Assembly (NCBI GenBank): GCA_016795505.1
Contig: JAEUHH010000007.1
Coordinates: 1-64,000 of the forward strand
Length of the DNA: 64,000 nucleotides
Direction of reading: 5' to 3'
Source: Verrucomicrobiales bacterium
GTDB lineage: Bacteria; Verrucomicrobiota; Verrucomicrobiia; Verrucomicrobiales; DEV007
The stretch's first letter is position 1, and the number at the start of each line of letters is the position of its first letter. Below the pieces are notes generated by a model. It was not told the DNA's origin and did no database searches. It saw nothing but the letters and a program-made list of their open reading frames with translations. The position numbers and the translations under genes are program-made. Below are positions 62,646 to 64,000 of the stretch, in pieces.

Positions 62646-64000
62646 ATGACCCTCCTCACTTTCCTCTTCTTCACCGCCCTCGTCGGATTCCTCACCTGGC
62701 TGCTCACGCGGCGGGACGACCACGGCACCTCCACCGGCTACTTCCTCGCCGGCCGCACCCTGACAGGAGGCTACATCGCCGGCTCGCTGCTGCTCACCAA
62801 TCTCTCCACCGAGCAACTCATCGGTCTCAATGGCGCCGCCTTCACCGACGGCATTGCCGTGATGGCCTGGGAAGTCATCGCCGGCGCCTCCCTCGTCGTC
62901 ATGGCCCTCTATTTTCTGCCCAAATACCTGCGCAGCGGCATCGCCACCATCCCCGAGTTCCTCGAAAAACGGTTCGACGGCTCCACCCGGACCATCACCA
63001 GCATCATCTTCATCCTCGCCTACGCCATCATCCTCCTGCCCATCATCCTCTACACCGGCGCCACCGGCCTCATGGGCATCCTCGACCTCAAGGCCCTCAC
63101 CGGCATCGAAAGCCACACCACCCTGCTCTGGGTCACCGTCTGGTTCATCGGCATCGTCGGCTCCATCTACGCCATTTTCGGCGGCCTGCGCACCGTCGCC
63201 GTGTCGGACACGCTCAATGGCTTCGGGCTCCTCGTCGGGGGTGTGCTCATCACCTGGTTCGGCCTCCAGGCCGTTGACGACGGCGGCACCCTGACCGCCC
63301 TGAGGACTCTCCACGCCTCCCACCCGGAAAAGTTCAACTCCCTCGGCAGCTCTGAATCATCCGTGCCCTGGCACACCCTTTTCACCGGCGTCCTGCTGCT
63401 CAATCTCTTCTACTGGACCACCAACCAGCAGATCATCCAGCGCACCTTCGGCGCCAGCAATCTCGCCGAGGGCCAGCGCGGCGTCCTCATCGCCGGCGTC
63501 TTCAAGCTCCTCGCTCCCATCATCCTCGTCATCCCCGGCATCGTCGCCTACCACCTATACTCAGCCGAGGGCATCAAGCCCGACCACGCCTACGGCACCC
63601 TCGTCAGCCGCGTGCTGCCCCCCTGGCTCACCGGCTTCTTCGCGGCCGTCGTGGTCGGCGCCATCCTCAGCTCCTTCAATTCCGCACTGAATTCCACGGC
63701 CACCCTTTTCTCCCTCGGCGTCTATCAGCACCTCATTAAACAAGACGCCGTCGATGAGAGAAAAGTCATCGCCAACGGCAAGCTCGTCGGCACCCTCGTC
63801 GCCCTCCTGGCGATGACCGCCGCCCCGCTCCTCGACGGGCAGGAGAGCATCTTCGGCTACCTGCAAAAGATGAACGCCCTCTATTTCATTCCCATCTTCT
63901 CCGTTGTGCTCGCCGGCTTCCTCTTTCCCCGCGCCGGCGCCGTCGCCGCCAATGTCTCGCTCATCGCCGGCTGCGTCATCCTCATCCTCGGCTACTTCGT
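62646..64000 (+). CDS. Sodium:solute symporter (SSS family), 3' end cut by window
   Basis: At least 451 residues, still open at the window end, so partial. It starts [20 protein letters not shown] with a leading helix and many hydrophobic segments. Family signatures are [65 protein letters not shown] and [17 protein letters not shown]. It resembles sodium/glucose (SglT) members. It would import a sugar or organic acid released by the secreted enzymes of the cluster. Confidence 0.9.
   Translation, partial: MTLLTFLFFTALVGFLTWLLTRRDDHGTSTGYFLAGRTLTGGYIAGSLLLTNLSTEQLIGLNGAAFTDGIAVMAWEVIAGASLVVMALYFLPKYLRSGIATIPEFLEKRFDGSTRTITSIIFILAYAIILLPIILYTGATGLMGILDLKALTGIESHTTLLWVTVWFIGIVGSIYAIFGGLRTVAVSDTLNGFGLLVGGVLITWFGLQAVDDGGTLTALRTLHASHPEKFNSLGSSESSVPWHTLFTGVLLLNLFYWTTNQQIIQRTFGASNLAEGQRGVLIAGVFKLLAPIILVIPGIVAYHLYSAEGIKPDHAYGTLVSRVLPPWLTGFFAAVVVGAILSSFNSALNSTATLFSLGVYQHLIKQDAVDERKVIANGKLVGTLVALLAMTAAPLLDGQESIFGYLQKMNALYFIPIFSVVLAGFLFPRAGAVAANVSLIAGCVILILGYF

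Noticed and set aside
1-64000. tRNA, rRNA, riboswitch or complete insertion sequence
   Set aside because: None seen on either strand by reading. A covariance-model search would be needed to exclude divergent RNA genes.

Overview
The window looks like part of a GC-rich chromosome from the Verrucomicrobiota (PVC superphylum). The evidence is the pairing of DUF1549/DUF1553 and DUF1501 proteins, PVC-type CxxCH proteins, two family-S1 sulfatases, split CxxCH lipoproteins, reg_prop hybrid kinases and weak Shine-Dalgarno sequences. No rRNA, tRNA, CRISPR array or complete insertion sequence was seen. All calls come from reading the sequence; no database search was possible.

Layout. 1-1231 is a GC-rich, non-coding and repeat-rich stretch. 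It ends in an array of eleven 21-bp near-palindromes just ahead of a lineage-type hypothetical protein (1232-2116). 2275-3885 is an AT-rich island of two adjacent genes whose products each carry a HEPN-like motif; it is the best candidate for an undescribed (possibly defence) system. 4472-9049 encodes a giant propeller hybrid histidine kinase, divergent from a membrane-anchored FMN glutamate-synthase-like protein. 10863-18566 is a tightly packed lipid-modification operon: desaturase, FAD oxidoreductase, DUF1365, CFA-type methyltransferase, DUF2062, DUF1295, a second CFA-like methyltransferase and a TPR/RMD-like protein. An opposing NTF2-like lipoprotein follows it. 19488-21909 is ilvB-ilvN. 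22036-27207 holds two sulfatases around a small Fe-S assembly group (SufT, NifU/IscU-like scaffold, Cys-less rhodanese, 63-aa Cys protein).

27221-36922 (minus strand) carries TPR-xth and a peptide ABC transporter operon that ends in cytidine deaminase. 37018-41458 holds a secreted sugar-phosphate-isomerase-like protein, a GAF protein, a 3D-domain protein, a beta-carbonic anhydrase and an outer-membrane-type protein. 41514-45687 is an overlapping pair of sensor kinases. 45917-64000 is a catabolic/secretome region. Two divergent gene sets there each contain a ceramidase-like protein and a paralogous secreted propeller-like protein. The same 105-bp element sits in the divergent promoter gap of each set. 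The region also has a Tat-exported esterase, a phosphodiesterase, a DUF1501/DUF1553(LamG)/aldolase operon, a PVC CxxCH protein and a sodium symporter cut off by the window end.

Repeats run through the window. A two-core element (ACAGGGT cores exactly 22 bp apart) occurs five times. Two copies lie inside unrelated coding genes, where both are read in the same frame and give the identical peptide PCLISDLTL.
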